From Pelargonium cotyledonis (lineage: Eukaryota; Streptophyta; Magnoliopsida; Geraniales; Geraniaceae): DNA of 22,784 nt. The DNA lies in NCBI GenBank assembly GCA_036897625.1, contig JAYMTA010000956.1, positions 1 through 22,784 on the forward strand, given 5' to 3'. The position numbers and the translations under genes are program-made. Numbering within the stretch: the stretch's first letter is position 1; every line of letters begins with the position of its first letter. This document shows, piece after piece, positions 1 through 10,588 of the stretch. The notes beneath the pieces are model-generated. The model was not told where the DNA came from. It searched no databases and was given only the letters and a program-made list of their open reading frames with translations.

Positions 1-74
1 AATAGAAACAAGACACTCATTTTGGGACAAAAAATTTAGACAAACAAGACACTCATTTTGGGACGGAGGGAGTA
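1..74. mobile_element. Right end of a Stowaway-like (Tc1/mariner) MITE, cut by the window edge
   Basis: The segment ends in GGGACGGAGGGAG at about 60-72 followed by TA at 73-74. This is the reverse complement of the CTCCCTCCGTCCC terminus widely found in plant Stowaway MITEs, which insert at TA. Just inside the end, a 21-bp sequence occurs twice as a direct repeat (8-28 and 44-64), so the terminal region looks duplicated within the element. The left end lies outside the window, so the length is unknown. Confidence 0.75.
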
Positions 75-747
75 TATTTGAATATAAATTTTTTGAGAGA
101 AATTGGAAAGATAGAAGAACAAGTGAAATGGGGTTTAGGTTATGGTTCTTTAGAGATTGTTATAGCATTTTGGGAATTTAAGAATAAAAGAATAGAATGT
201 GTAAAGCACATAATGAGAGAGAATGAAGCTCTTTATTAAAACTGATAATTTTAGGAAATGTTATGGAAATAAAAAGTGTAGTTATATGTTTTGGGACATT
301 ATAACTGGGTAGTTATCCATAACTAGCTCTAGTTTCTGTTTATTAGCATGTTACAATTACCTAGAGAGTGCATCCCGTCCTGTATCAATGATTTTGATGA
401 TGTGGTTGAGTGGTTCTCATTCTTTAATTGATTAGATATGTTCAAAGTTTCATGACACAATTTGAGTACATGAATTAGTAAGGCCTATGGCTTAGTTTTG
501 TGACAAATACTTGAGAATTTATCTTTTCACCTAAATGATAGTTTTCGAGTTATGAAATGTTATCTTGGTAATGGTAGTTATGTAATGGTGTTGGTGTAAT
601 TGCGATGCAGGTACGAACTGGCAAGACATAAGGATACTGTTTAATCTGAAGTTTTCATTTCATATTTTTTTTTTATCTTTATTCCCTTCCGTCTTATTCA
701 TCTGTAGTTGTCATTACCCACATCCTTGCTAACCAGGTGCGACTTGT
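75..747 (+). other. 5' flank and probable 5' UTR of the PQBP1-like gene
   Basis: No coding potential is visible. The stretch is AT-rich and ends in a pyrimidine-rich tract and a good 3' splice site, AACCAG at 731-736, only 11 bases before the start codon. The first coding exon is therefore probably preceded by an intron in the 5' UTR. A second possible acceptor (GATGCAG) ends at 610. I cannot place the transcription start; the promoter may lie left of the window. Confidence 0.5.
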
Positions 748-3700
748 ATGGATAATTACCAAGATCCACTTCTCCCTCCTGGCGTTCAGGCTTTACCTAA
801 ACATTCACCAAACTCAACTCATCAACTTCCTGTGAACTTTGGACATCCTCCTCCTCCTCCTGCAACATTTGATCCTAGAACCCAAAATTTCTATCCACAC
901 AATGTTCCATCATCTCAGTATAATTTTGCTCCATATTCCCCTCACTTTCCGGGTCAAATGCCTACTAACTTCCAGAATAGTAACGTTCCCCAGTATGGTA
1001 CACATCCCTGTCAAACATTTACTCCTTCGGCTCCTGGTTCTGTAAACTCTACTGGGGTTATACACAATAAGATGGATGCTCATCTTCAAGGCGATGCCTT
1101 TAGAATGGAGTCAGGAAATGGTCAAGCTGGGACTCACCAAAATTATTGTACATTAAACGAGCCAAATATTACAACCAACAGGACAAATGAAGAAAATAAG
1201 GAGCAGAAGATCACGGGTATTGGGGAAACAAACCATACTGGCCAGTATGTGGAAGTTGGACCTAATGAGCACAGGCATGCCCCGGATGCATCTACTAGCT
1301 ACTCCAGATTTTACGCTGAAAATGCCAGTGACATTGAGACTATTGCACAGGATGCCGTGTTGCGTGAACAAGTATGCTTTATTTTTTTTTATATGTTATA
1401 TCTATCTAATTGATTTATGTTTTCATTATGATCTGTGTTCAAAAAATGTTTTCATTATGATCTCATTATCTCATTTTTGGTTATTAGGAAATTGAGGCCC
1501 AAAAAGTTATACAGAGTCAAAGGTTTGCATTCATTTTCTTCAATAAAATTCCTAGTTTTGGATTAGTAGGTAATAAACTCTAAACATGACATCACTTAGA
1601 TACATATTACGATTTCAGAGAGGTGAAAGGTGTCAATGGACCATCAGAGGATCATAAGGATATTTTCTCAGAACGCTGTGACCCCAATGCTTTAAAAGTA
1701 TGCAAATTGCACATCAATGTCAATTACATTTATATTTTGTTAGTTCTTGCCACGTTCCTGAATTTATTTGAGCATTCATACAGGAGCATCTATTGAAGAT
1801 GACAACAAACCATCGTGCAGAAATGGCCTTGAAGCATGGGAAGTCTACTCCTCATGAAGAAGGTTGATAATCTTTTCTTCCCTACTTTTTGCAAGTACTA
1901 GTAGGCATATTTTTGCATACAGTTATGCATGCATCATATAGTTTGTTATATGTGCACAAATGTAAAACATGTACTTTGTAAGTCTGGTAGCCATCTCTCT
2001 TATTAATGCTATTGGTAATTTCTATATGACAACTGTTTCCTAAGGAAATCAGAGCATTTGATAGGAGCAACAACAACAACAAATGCATATGACTGAAAAA
2101 TACCTTAGAGAAGCGAAACGAATTGTATCTGGGACAGAAAATTAGTTAGTAGAGATTTGTGGCCTCTGTTTCGACTTGATAGAACATCTTGGGATCTTGC
2201 TATAATCAGTGTATCTATCTTGGTTATTTCTATTGAAACTTATTTTTATACAGACTGCAAAGTGATCATTCTTGGTATAAACTCACACGAAACTGTGTGC
2301 ACTGGAAATGAATTGTGCCAGAAGTTACCAAGATAGAGTCAATCAACGAATAACCAAATATAAATCCTTGCTTACAGGAGACATTTATATTAACAATTTA
2401 ACACACCTTCACGAGTTAGTCATCCCATGAGCTTTAGTGAAACCAGATAGCAATTCTTCCTTATTGGGGAGACACTAATGTTGATATTGGTCATGGGGAT
2501 TTCATATGAGATAGTTGCAAAATTTCAAAGTATTGATATCATTAACTTGACAAACTGTTGAACTGAAGAAATAGCCTCGCCCTCCTACTAAGCTTTGTTA
2601 TTGCCAAGTCGTAATCTGTTCTTGTATGGTAAAACAAAGAGCTGAATTATATCTTCTGAATTGAGCTGCGATTATACATTTTTCTCTGGAAGTTGTGCTT
2701 ACTCTTTGTTCTTGTCTCAGGTAATAGAGAAATTGGAAATGGGTATGGTGTACCAGGTGGAGGCGCTTATTATGGTGCTCCAAGGCCAAGTGTTGCTACA
2801 CCCAGTAAGATTAATAAATGACCCTCTAGGTACATGAGAATGTGATGTCTTAGGTTTCTAGTTCATGCATTTGATGCTTCAGCAATTTCAGGAGTTGGAG
2901 CTAATGAGGTAAACCTGCAAACTGTGGAAGTTGATAGAGGATCAGAACAGAAACCTGCATCTAAGGAATTGTCTGAGTACCTTAAGCAGAAGCTGAAAGC
3001 GAGGGGTATTCTTAAAGATGACACAGGGGCAGTTGCATCCATGAGAGCTGACAATGCAAGTTTATCTCTTGAGCCTCAGCTTGTTCTAATCTTTTTTTTT
3101 TTTTTTCCACCGTCTCTGCTTATAATTTCTTTTGTAGTTCTGGGAAACCAAAATCTTTTTGGTAGTTCTTACTTGCAGTTGCAGAACATGTATTGACAAC
3201 TGCATGTTTTTATTTATTAATTTTCTTATGTGAATTTTCTCACATTAGCTGTTCTGATTTACTATCATTTAATGATTTTTACTATTTGAATCCTTCCCTA
3301 GCTTTTCATGCTTTTAATTTAATCTTTTAACATTTCTTACCTGTAACTTTTGATTTCAGAAGCTGGAGACTAATGCTACTAAAATTGCAGAAATCAGAAA
3401 GTTGCCTTCTGGATGGGTGTGTTGTGATTCCCTTTCACATTCTTTGGTATTTTTGTCTTTTTATTTTAAATATAATATCCGTCTCTGAAACCATGTGATA
3501 TAGAGTTAGACTTCATTTGTGAACAATGAATTGAAATTTGAAACTCATGCTCATGTAGCTATTCATAGTGCAATTTTTTGTTTCAACTTAATGTTTGTGT
3601 CCCAACGCCCAAGATTATCATCTAGCATTTACACTTGTTCTCCAATTGTGTAGTAGGGGATAAGTGGTTACATTGTTTCTTTCTGATTTGCAAATGCTTT

Positions 3701-6700
3701 CTAGTGCTGATGCATGCAAATACAATTTCTTTTCCAAGTATTTCTGTCATGTGTGCAACTTTCCTAATTCTCATGCAGGTAGAGGCAAAAGACCCGGCAA
3801 GTGGGGCTGTATATTATTATAATGAAAGTTCCGGAAAAAGTCAATGGGAAAGGCCTGTTGAAACATATACTAATGCACAATCACCATTGCCTCTTCAGGA
3901 AGAATGGGTAGAGACATTGGATGAAGCATCAGGTATGTAACATAATTTAATCTTGTTTCATGAAACTTAACACAGAAAAAGGAAGAAATATTATTGAAGC
4001 TGTATTGGTTTTGTATGGGAGTTCTGGAGTACCTTGCAAATATTTGTAGTATTATAATCATAATGTTTTAATGCAACTGCAGTTTCTTTGAGTGTTACTG
4101 GATTTTTTCTGCTAGTAGTGGGACATATAATAGTTCTGTTTTCTTGGAGACCCAAATACCCAACCATACCAAAAATGATCCTGGTTCTATGACTGCCTGT
4201 ATGGTTTGGCTATTGGGCCTATATAGTATATAATATTTGTGGACATGAAGAAAGGAATTTATAATATTTTAAATTACATGCTGCTTTAATTTTGTAATTT
4301 TCTTATGATAATTTAAATTTACTGGTGTTTGTACCCAGGTCAAAAATACTACTACAATACCAAGACACAAGTATCACAATGGGAACGTCCAGATTCATTG
4401 AAGCGGGTTCCCCGAAATGGAGCTAATGGACCTTGGGATGAAAATTCATCCCAGCTAAATAAATGTATGGGATGTGGTTGTTGGGGAATAAACCTCGTGC
4501 AAGCTTGGGGCTACTGCAACCATTGTACTAGGTAGGGATGCCTCTTTTTGTGTGTGTCTGGATAAATTAGGGATGCCTTGTTCACCAATAATATATTAAT
4601 CGAGAAATGGAAATAATGTATTGTTCCTTGTCTTTTTTAATCCAAGCTAGAATTGTTTATACTGTTATTAACGCGGTAATTTACTGTCAGTTTAATTTGA
4701 GAGTTTGTCTTCCATTTGTTAATGCAAAAGTTTCTCTTTCTGCTTGTATGAGAGTTTTGGAAGGTTAACTTTAAAAAATCAACTTGTATATGTGATATGG
4801 ACTGATATCATCTATTAATGAGATGTAAAATTTGATTCTATCTTTATTTTATCATATTCTGTCTGAAGCTTCCCGCTATATTATTCATAGTTTAAAAACA
4901 ACAGATAGTAGGACTTCATGCATTGAAGAAAGGGAAGTATCTGATGGAACATGAACTCAGAAAATTGTAGATGGAGAAATAGAGTAGGATGTGAACAACA
5001 TCTGAAATATATTAGTTCATATAAAAACAATATATTTGTAACGCATAATGTTCATGAATTGAGTTGGATATCGTTTTGTATGGTGTCTTATTGATACAAT
5101 AGTTTTTTTTGTTGGATAGTTCTAAGGTTTCTACATGAGAGCTTGATTTTTTTATTCATCTTCAGCCCCTACTGGTTTATTAGAGAACAACTAGAAGAAT
5201 TTTATTTGGTGACCTGTTTGTGTGTTAATTTTAGAGCTTGCTGGATGTTCCCTATATTTGTTGCAATTATATGTAACTAGTTGCTACTGAAATTGATGCT
5301 CCCACAAACCTCAAACTCCTTTAAGGAATGTACTTTGTGAGGCTTAATTTGCTAAGGCATTGCATTTTCCTGGATCAAGATTCAGGACGCGACATTGGGA
5401 AAATTTAATCTATATTGTGATTTAAAATCGTAATCGTATCTGGAAGACAAATTTGAACTGGGTTTGATGTGCAAAGGGAATATTTTTTAAAAATTGTTTT
5501 GTATTGTTCCCTTTTTTATTAGTTTAGGAAATGGCATATCTGTGAATTTTTTTTTTTTTTTTTTACATTTTAAAGAAATTGTGCTGTGATCTTCCTTGGG
5601 AATTACACGATTGTTTCTATCAGCCATTAGATATTAGTGATACTTGGCATGTTAGAATACTTGTCACCTTCCTATCATCTTTTTAGGATACAGCGCGTGT
5701 TATTATCAATATTGTTTATAGAAGAGCATATTGTCAGTAGGCATATTAGTAAATACTTTTCAAGCACAAGCAGTTAAGGACTTGAATATTTATGTTATCC
5801 CAATCGTGTCAATTGCAGGGTTCTTAAGCTTCCACAGAGCCAGTTCCTGCCAACCGCCATGAATAACCAACAGCTGTCGAGCAATGCACCAAATACTATG
5901 GATGACTCCAGCAAGAAGGCACCTAATCAGAGGTACCATTTTAAATAAAGTGTAGGTTATGCTTAGTGACTAACTCTTCTACTGAGCTAAATCTTCAGTG
6001 GCTGTCCATAGAACCTGAAATGTGATTAACATTCACCTTGAATAGCAATGGAAAATTTTCTTTGATAACTGTCAATTTTAGAGATTTGGATAGTGGAATA
6101 TGAGAAATTTATTATTTGTCATTGAAATCTTACTGGCTTGTTGGATGGCAAACAATCATTTCCAGTTTGGGTGTAAATGAAAACTAAAGGAATCCCCCAG
6201 ATTCTTAATAGTATCCCCCTTTCTCATTTTGGCACTTAACTATTGAGGTGTATATTATTCGGTCATTAATCAATAACCGAATCAAATCGAACTCAAAGAA
6301 TTATTATTATTATTATTATTTTAGTTATTTGGTTACCCCATTTTCCTAAAAGTTCATTGTGTTCAGTGATACAAGGCCCAAGAGCGAAGAAGCTCTGGAC
6401 CTGAAAGAGTGTCGCAATATTGCACGACCTATACAACTACTACACCCCTTAAATAATGGAGAGGAAACCAAAAAATGAACCCCTGATGAAGCTACATCAG
6501 CAAGCATTGAGCTATTGCTTCCCCATCAAACTATAATTATTATAAATATTATTAAAAAATAGTTTTTATTGTTATTAGTTTAATTGTAGTCCGTCCTAAA
6601 TCTATCACTCATCATATGCTTCTTTAATGAGGGAAACATAAAACATGGATTGTATAAGGGATGAAGGGGCTTTTTGACCTGGAATTTCCTTGCTCCATAA

Positions 6701-7368
6701 TCCTGATTTTCTTAGCAGACTACATTTATCTCGAACAAACAAATCACTTCAGAATAGTTCAGCGGTGCAAAACAAGTGTTCCTATGGAAAAGCAAAAACA
6801 AGTGCTCATATGTATGTAATCATCAGAATGTTTGGAAGAAATTTCTCCATTTCTTGAACCTCTTATTGAAGTTCTGAAGCTGATATTTTAGCTTATAAAT
6901 ATACCAAGTCTTTCTTAAAATAAATTCATACTAAAATATTAGCAAAATTTTAGAAATACTGTGCATACTTTAAGTTGCAATTGCTTTTATAAATTTGGGG
7001 AAGTTCTCTATTCCTAAATATGATGTTTTAGCCCTCCCGAAAACGTAATTTACTGAGATAAGACTGGCTTCACTTTTGATTTCTAGGTCCAACGTGAAAC
7101 CTCCTATGGGAAAAGTAAGTAAAAGAGACAACCGGAAGCGTGCTCACACTGATGATGATGAGCTTGATCCAATGGACCCAAGCTCTTATTCTGATGCTCC
7201 TCGTGGTGGCTGGTATGAGATACACAATCATCTTGTAAAATATACTACATAACAAGAGAAATCACTGGAGAGTTAATGATTAATTCCATCATCTTGCTTG
7301 TTTTTCAGGGTTGTTGGCCTTAAAGGAGTGCAGCCACGAGCAGCTGATACTACTGCCACGGTACAAGA

Positions 7369-7421
<53 letters not shown>

Positions 7422-8169
7422 TCTTTGAGGTGATGTGTTGTCATGAAATGAATGCCGAGTATGAAACCACTTTATATATATATAATGAAAACCAAAAATA
7501 CAACAAATATGGACAAGGGTGATCCTCGGTGCAACTATAGTGTTGTTGCCTTGTGACCTCAGGTCATGGGTTCGAATTAGGGAAACCTCTTTTGTATGCA
7601 GGGGTAAGGCTGTGTAGCGTTTGAGACCATTTAGTAGTTGGGCCCTTCTAAGTTCTATCATAAGAATTTAGGTCGCAGGGTGGTAACAAAGAAGTAGTGG
7701 TTTGGTATATTCAATATCTCAACCTTTCAATCATCTCCTGTGTTAAATTGTTCCACAAATGAGTAGTGCTTGACACCACTTCATTTATAGGTTGGACTCT
7801 TACAGCTCTGGGATAGGATTCTTAGTATTTGGTTAAGGGGTCTTTCCGATTTGTTCCTAGTCTATATGGTGTTTAAGACCATTTCACATTCCTGTAAGTA
7901 GGAAAATAGAAGCGGTTACTGCCCGCATACACAAGAGGGACACAAATACATGCTCAATATGTCTTTTCTTTTACAATCTTGTTCTTGAACTAAAATGTGA
8001 CTACCGTGAATTTCAGGGTCCTCTCTTCCAACAACGGCCGTACCCATCTCCGGGAGCAGTATTGCGGAAGAATGCTGAAATCGCTTCTCACAGCAAGAAA
8101 CCAAACTCTAACTATGTAGCCATATCCAAGAGAGGGGATGGAAGTGACGGGCTAGGTGATGCCGACTGA
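748..8169 (+). CDS. PQBP1-like protein with two WW domains (13 coding exons)
   Basis: Coding exons by splice sites and frame: 748-1371, 1488-1522, 1619-1697, 1784-1862, 2721-2804, 2892-3055, 3360-3416, 3779-3932, 4339-4531, 5819-5932, 7087-7212, 7309-7360, 8017-8169 (TGA), giving 637 residues. Residues 1-208 are Pro/Asn/Gln-rich and look disordered. WW1 spans about 370-400 (W374, YYY 386-388, W397, P400) and WW2 about 412-443 (W417, YYY 429-431, W440, P443). A Cys cluster follows (C468, C471, C473, C485, C488; CxxCxC...CxxC), possibly zinc-binding. A basic stretch at 537-546 may be a nuclear signal. The C-terminus has GPLFQQRPYPSPGAVLR (588-604), the hallmark of PQBP1, which in animals binds the U5 snRNP 15-kDa protein, while WW domains bind Pro-rich partners such as the polymerase II tail. 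A nuclear splicing role is inferred by homology. Animal PQBP1 has one WW domain. Exon 6 appears to end at a GC donor. Confidence 0.88.
1372..1487 (+). repeat. 18-bp direct repeat in intron 1 of the PQBP1-like gene
   Basis: An 18-bp sequence beginning ATGTTTTCATT occurs at 1417-1434 and again at 1446-1463, separated by 11 bases, just upstream of the 35-nt second coding exon. It looks like a local duplication within the intron. Confidence 0.7.
1863..2720 (+). other. Intron 4 of the PQBP1-like gene
   Basis: An 858-base AT-rich intron with GT at 1863 and AG ending at 2720. I see no mobile element, RNA gene or credible coding sequence in it. Confidence 0.7.
3056..3359 (+). other. Intron 6, predicted GC-AG intron
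   Basis: The reading frame requires this exon to end in phase 0. The only well-placed splice signal is GCAAGT at 3056-3061, which matches the usual GC-type donor, and the acceptor is ATTTCAG ending at 3359. The nearby GT at 3060 (phase 1) would put a stop into the following exon. A second in-frame GT, GTTCTA after the Gln-Leu codons near 3083, is a poor donor match. Confidence 0.6.
4532..5818 (+). other. Intron 9 of the PQBP1-like gene (1.29 kb)
   Basis: An AT-rich intron between the exon with WW2 and the Cys cluster and exon 10. It contains homopolymer T runs (about 5547-5564) but no element, RNA gene or ORF that I can support. Confidence 0.65.
5933..7086 (+). other. Intron 10 of the PQBP1-like gene (1.15 kb), with an ATT microsatellite
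   Basis: A trinucleotide run of TTA/ATT lies at about 6301-6321. Directly upstream, about 6260-6300, is a stretch with AACCGAATCAAATCGAAC, a style common at the ends of plant hAT-type MITEs, but I could not find a matching partner end. About 6500-6600 is extremely AT-rich and partly self-complementary. No gene is seen. Confidence 0.45.
7371..7420 (+). repeat. Compound (CT)14(CA)11 microsatellite near a 5' splice site
   Basis: A perfect CT run at 7371-7398 passes directly into a perfect CA run at 7399-7420. It begins 10 bases after the exon 12 donor (exon end 7360), so it lies at the very start of intron 12 of the PQBP1-like gene. The tract is likely length-polymorphic and gives the pre-mRNA a long UC/CA tract beside the donor. 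Confidence 0.97.
7515..7680 (+). mobile_element. SINE resembling the plant Au family
   Basis: The tRNA-like head shows GGTGCAAC near 7530 (box A region), GTTGTTGCCTTGTGACCT, AGGTCATGGGTTCGAATT (box B GGTTCGA at about 7568-7574), then AAACCTCTTTTGTATGCAGG and GGTAAGGCTGTGTAG. This order matches what I recall of the Au SINE consensus. The 3' part through about 7680 matches weakly and has diverged. It sits in intron 12 of the PQBP1-like gene in sense orientation. I could not define target-site duplications, so the ends are approximate. Confidence 0.7.
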
Positions 8170-8716
8170 GACAAAACACTGCCCAACTGTATGGACTGTG
8201 AACAGAGTCTGTAGTAGAGCTATGAAGCAATTAGTTTGTGCTCTGAGGACACCTAATAGGTTGCTAATGGGTGTAGCACTTTGGATTGATGAGCAACTAA
8301 GTTTCTGAAATGAGAAGACAAGGTGGATTTGTCACCTTGTACTGTAAAATTTGTCAAGATTCATGGAACATAAATAATGAGCAACATGAGGTAATTGATG
8401 GATTTGAAATGTTTTGATGGATTTATCATTACCAAAAGAATACCCTTCCACTCTTTTCCGACTTGAATGGAGATATATTAATTTTGGTACAGGATCGATC
8501 AAATTTGTCTCTTTTGTTGATTGCGACTTGCGTCTCACATCCCCAGAATTATTTTGACCATTTGTTATAAATCTCGCATAGGAGTTTGATAATTCACATT
8601 TAACTAGTCAAATAAATTGAATTAAGCACTACTACTAAATAACAAATTGTAATATTATCATTATTAATAGTATTCAAATTTTGTTATGAAAACATTGATG
8701 GGTAAGAGATGAAAAG
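8170..8716. other. Tail-to-tail intergenic region (3' UTRs)
   Basis: This holds the 3' UTR of the PQBP1-like gene (left, + strand) and of the defensin-like gene (right, - strand), which converge. AT-rich poly(A)-type signals such as AATAAT occur near 8370. No further gene is visible. Confidence 0.55.
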
Positions 8717-10254
8717 CTAGCAAGGGTAGAGGCAAGTGCAATTGCCTCTACAATATCCATTGGCAAGACCGCCGTACTTTTTGACGCACAAGTTATGGCA
8801 ATTTAGATCGTTGCATACTGCTATTGGTTCACTCTTCACGCAAATACGCACTTCTCGTGCATTGACCATCACCACGTTATTGCCTGCAATTCATATTACA
8901 TTTACTATTATGAAAATTTGTTAAATATGTGAGAATTTGTCACGTGAAACTATATCCACATTTTCAGTATTTGGATTGAGTTTCAACTAAGACTCTTTAC
9001 AATCACGAAAATCTTGAGTTGAGTTTGCAAGAACAATATAAATGAAAAAAACAATCTCACTTATATAACTCAACCAATGTTTTATCTCGTTCAAAAAAAA
9101 AAAAAAAAAAGACCTCAACCAATGTTTTATAATTGAATTGTCATATTTGGCTGAGACACAAGCAATGGTTTGGTCCATTTTTTTTTCTAACTAACTGGTT
9201 TGTGGTCAGACTTGATAAAATAAAAAAACTACTTTAGAATTATGAATTAAATACAACAAGTTATGAAACAAGTCAAATTGGTCAAATTGAGAACCTAATT
9301 AATAGGTTACCCTTACTTTATCTAATTTTTAAACATTGATCTAGCCTTCTAGGACTGGCATCGATTGAGGTTCAGATTGGACATAACTGGACCGGAATTG
9401 AATACCCTTCAAATTTGAATCGAAAAATGACTAATTGTAACTGATCCAAACCGGATTCGATTACAAATTTAAATGTTTAATGAGAAAAATGAAGAAATAA
9501 TATAAATTATTATAATGGAAGTGAAGCAAAGTGAATATATTTAATGGTAATGAAAATATTGCACTAAAAGTTATAAAAAAAATTGACAACTAGTTAATTA
9601 TAGAATACATATTTGCTTAAAAAAAGGTGATAGAATAAATATTTAAATATTATTTTTCTTGAAATAAAAATTGAAATTGATATAGAACAGATTCAAACTG
9701 AATCAAACTGTTGTGAATATATATAAAATGAATTGAACTAATATTATATCGAATACATACAGTCCCATCCAATTTGTTCAACTTCTTTTTTTTCAGATTG
9801 AGACCAAATTATGTACAACCATGCATTGATTTAAGCTAGAGGATGCTACTATTTTAGCAAAGACTTGTAAATGCCCACCAAAAGAAAATGCTTTATGAAA
9901 CATGATCTAACAATGGAAATAGAGTTTGGAAAATATGTTATAAAAAATAGAAAATCAATTTCAATCCAATAGCTAAAATTAACTCGCTAAAAAAGAAACA
10001 TCGTCTGATTATATCACTAGCTATTCCGCCAACAATTAGTGACAAAATCAACTTCACGTCGTCTCATAGTGAACATGAATTCAAACTAAGCCACATAAAA
10101 ATAACAATTCATTTTTGTATCACAACAACAACTCCATTTGTTAAACATTACAAATGAAATTAGCTTAAAAATAGAAGAATTGAAGAGATAATGTACCTGC
10201 GGTGAAGAACAAGAAAACAAAGGCAAGAAGGGCAGAGAAATGGAGATTCTTCAT
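8717..10254 (-). CDS. Defensin-like (DEFL) Cys-rich secreted peptide, two exons
   Basis: Exon 1 is 10254-10197 and exon 2 is 8883-8717 (TAG). The 1,313-bp intron has a CAG|GTACAT donor and a TTGCAG|GC acceptor and is phase 1. The product has 74 residues. Residues 1-19 (MKNLHFSALLAFVFLFFTA) form a strong hydrophobic signal peptide; cleavage is plausible after Ala28. Eight cysteines at 34, 43, 48, 52, 64, 68, 70 and 74 give C-x8-C-x4-C-x3-C-x11-C-x3-C-x1-C-x3-C. CxxxC (48-52), GxC (62-64) and CxC (68-70) are the CS-alpha-beta defensin signature. A phase-1 intron near the end of the signal peptide is typical of plant DEFL genes. It should be secreted; the target (antimicrobial, or signalling in reproduction) cannot be told from sequence. 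It has no stop, and its cysteine set is complete. The intron is unusually long for the family. Confidence 0.85.
9350..9772. mobile_element. Possible degenerate hAT-type MITE in the DEFL intron
   Basis: The left part (AGGACTGGCATCGATT at 9351-9366, then GGTTCAGATTGG) and the right part (ATATCGAATACATACAGTCC near 9747-9766) are imperfect inverted repeats. The interior has AACCGGATTCGATT- and TTCAAACTGAATCAAAC-like stretches typical of such elements. No 8-bp target duplication was found, so the family and borders are tentative. Confidence 0.3.
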
Positions 10255-10323
10255 TTTTTATTTATTATGAAATTGTTGAATAAATATATGAGAGATACAA
10301 ATTTTCATTTGTAATTGTGATAT

Positions 10324-10331
10324 TATTTATA
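10324..10331 (-). promoter_or_regulatory. TATA box of the defensin-like gene
   Basis: On the minus strand the sequence reads CCTATAAATAATA, with TATAAATA at 10331-10324. It lies about 70 bp upstream of the ATG at 10254, which would leave a 5' UTR of roughly 40 bases. The promoter region continues to about 10573, where the LINE begins, so the LINE sits some 320 bp upstream of this gene's start codon. Confidence 0.65.
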
Positions 10332-10573
10332 GGCTCGTATTGAGTTCAAAAGAAGAGTGATTTCACACTTGCGTCAAAAGGAAACGGCTTCTCTTTAGCC
10401 GTTACCAAAACACTCAATTTTTGAAATATTGACTCTAATTATGAAATCAAATCTTTGACTCTTTGTAATTTTTATTTTCATTTTCTTGGCCGTTTGTTTA
10501 TTTCTTATTTCATTGATTTTGATTAAAGAATATTTCAACTTTCAAAATTTTACCCAATGGTGTTTAACTAAAA

Positions 10574-10588
10574 CAATGGTGAAAGTTT
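10574..10588 (+). repeat. Left target-site duplication of the LINE
   Basis: CAATGGTGAAAGTTT here matches CAATGGTAAAAGTTT at 15399-15413 at 14 of 15 positions. The pair brackets the LINE exactly, and the right copy follows its short A-rich tail. Confidence 0.85.

Noticed and set aside
7523-7590. Possible tRNA gene (GGTTCGA box B with an upstream box A-like motif)
   Set aside because: No cloverleaf or acceptor stem forms; the following CTTTTGTATGCAGGGGTAAGG belongs to a SINE.
8736-8924. 62-codon plus-strand ORF
   Set aside because: It is the antisense of DEFL exon 2, whose cysteine pattern and splice sites make the minus strand the coding one.
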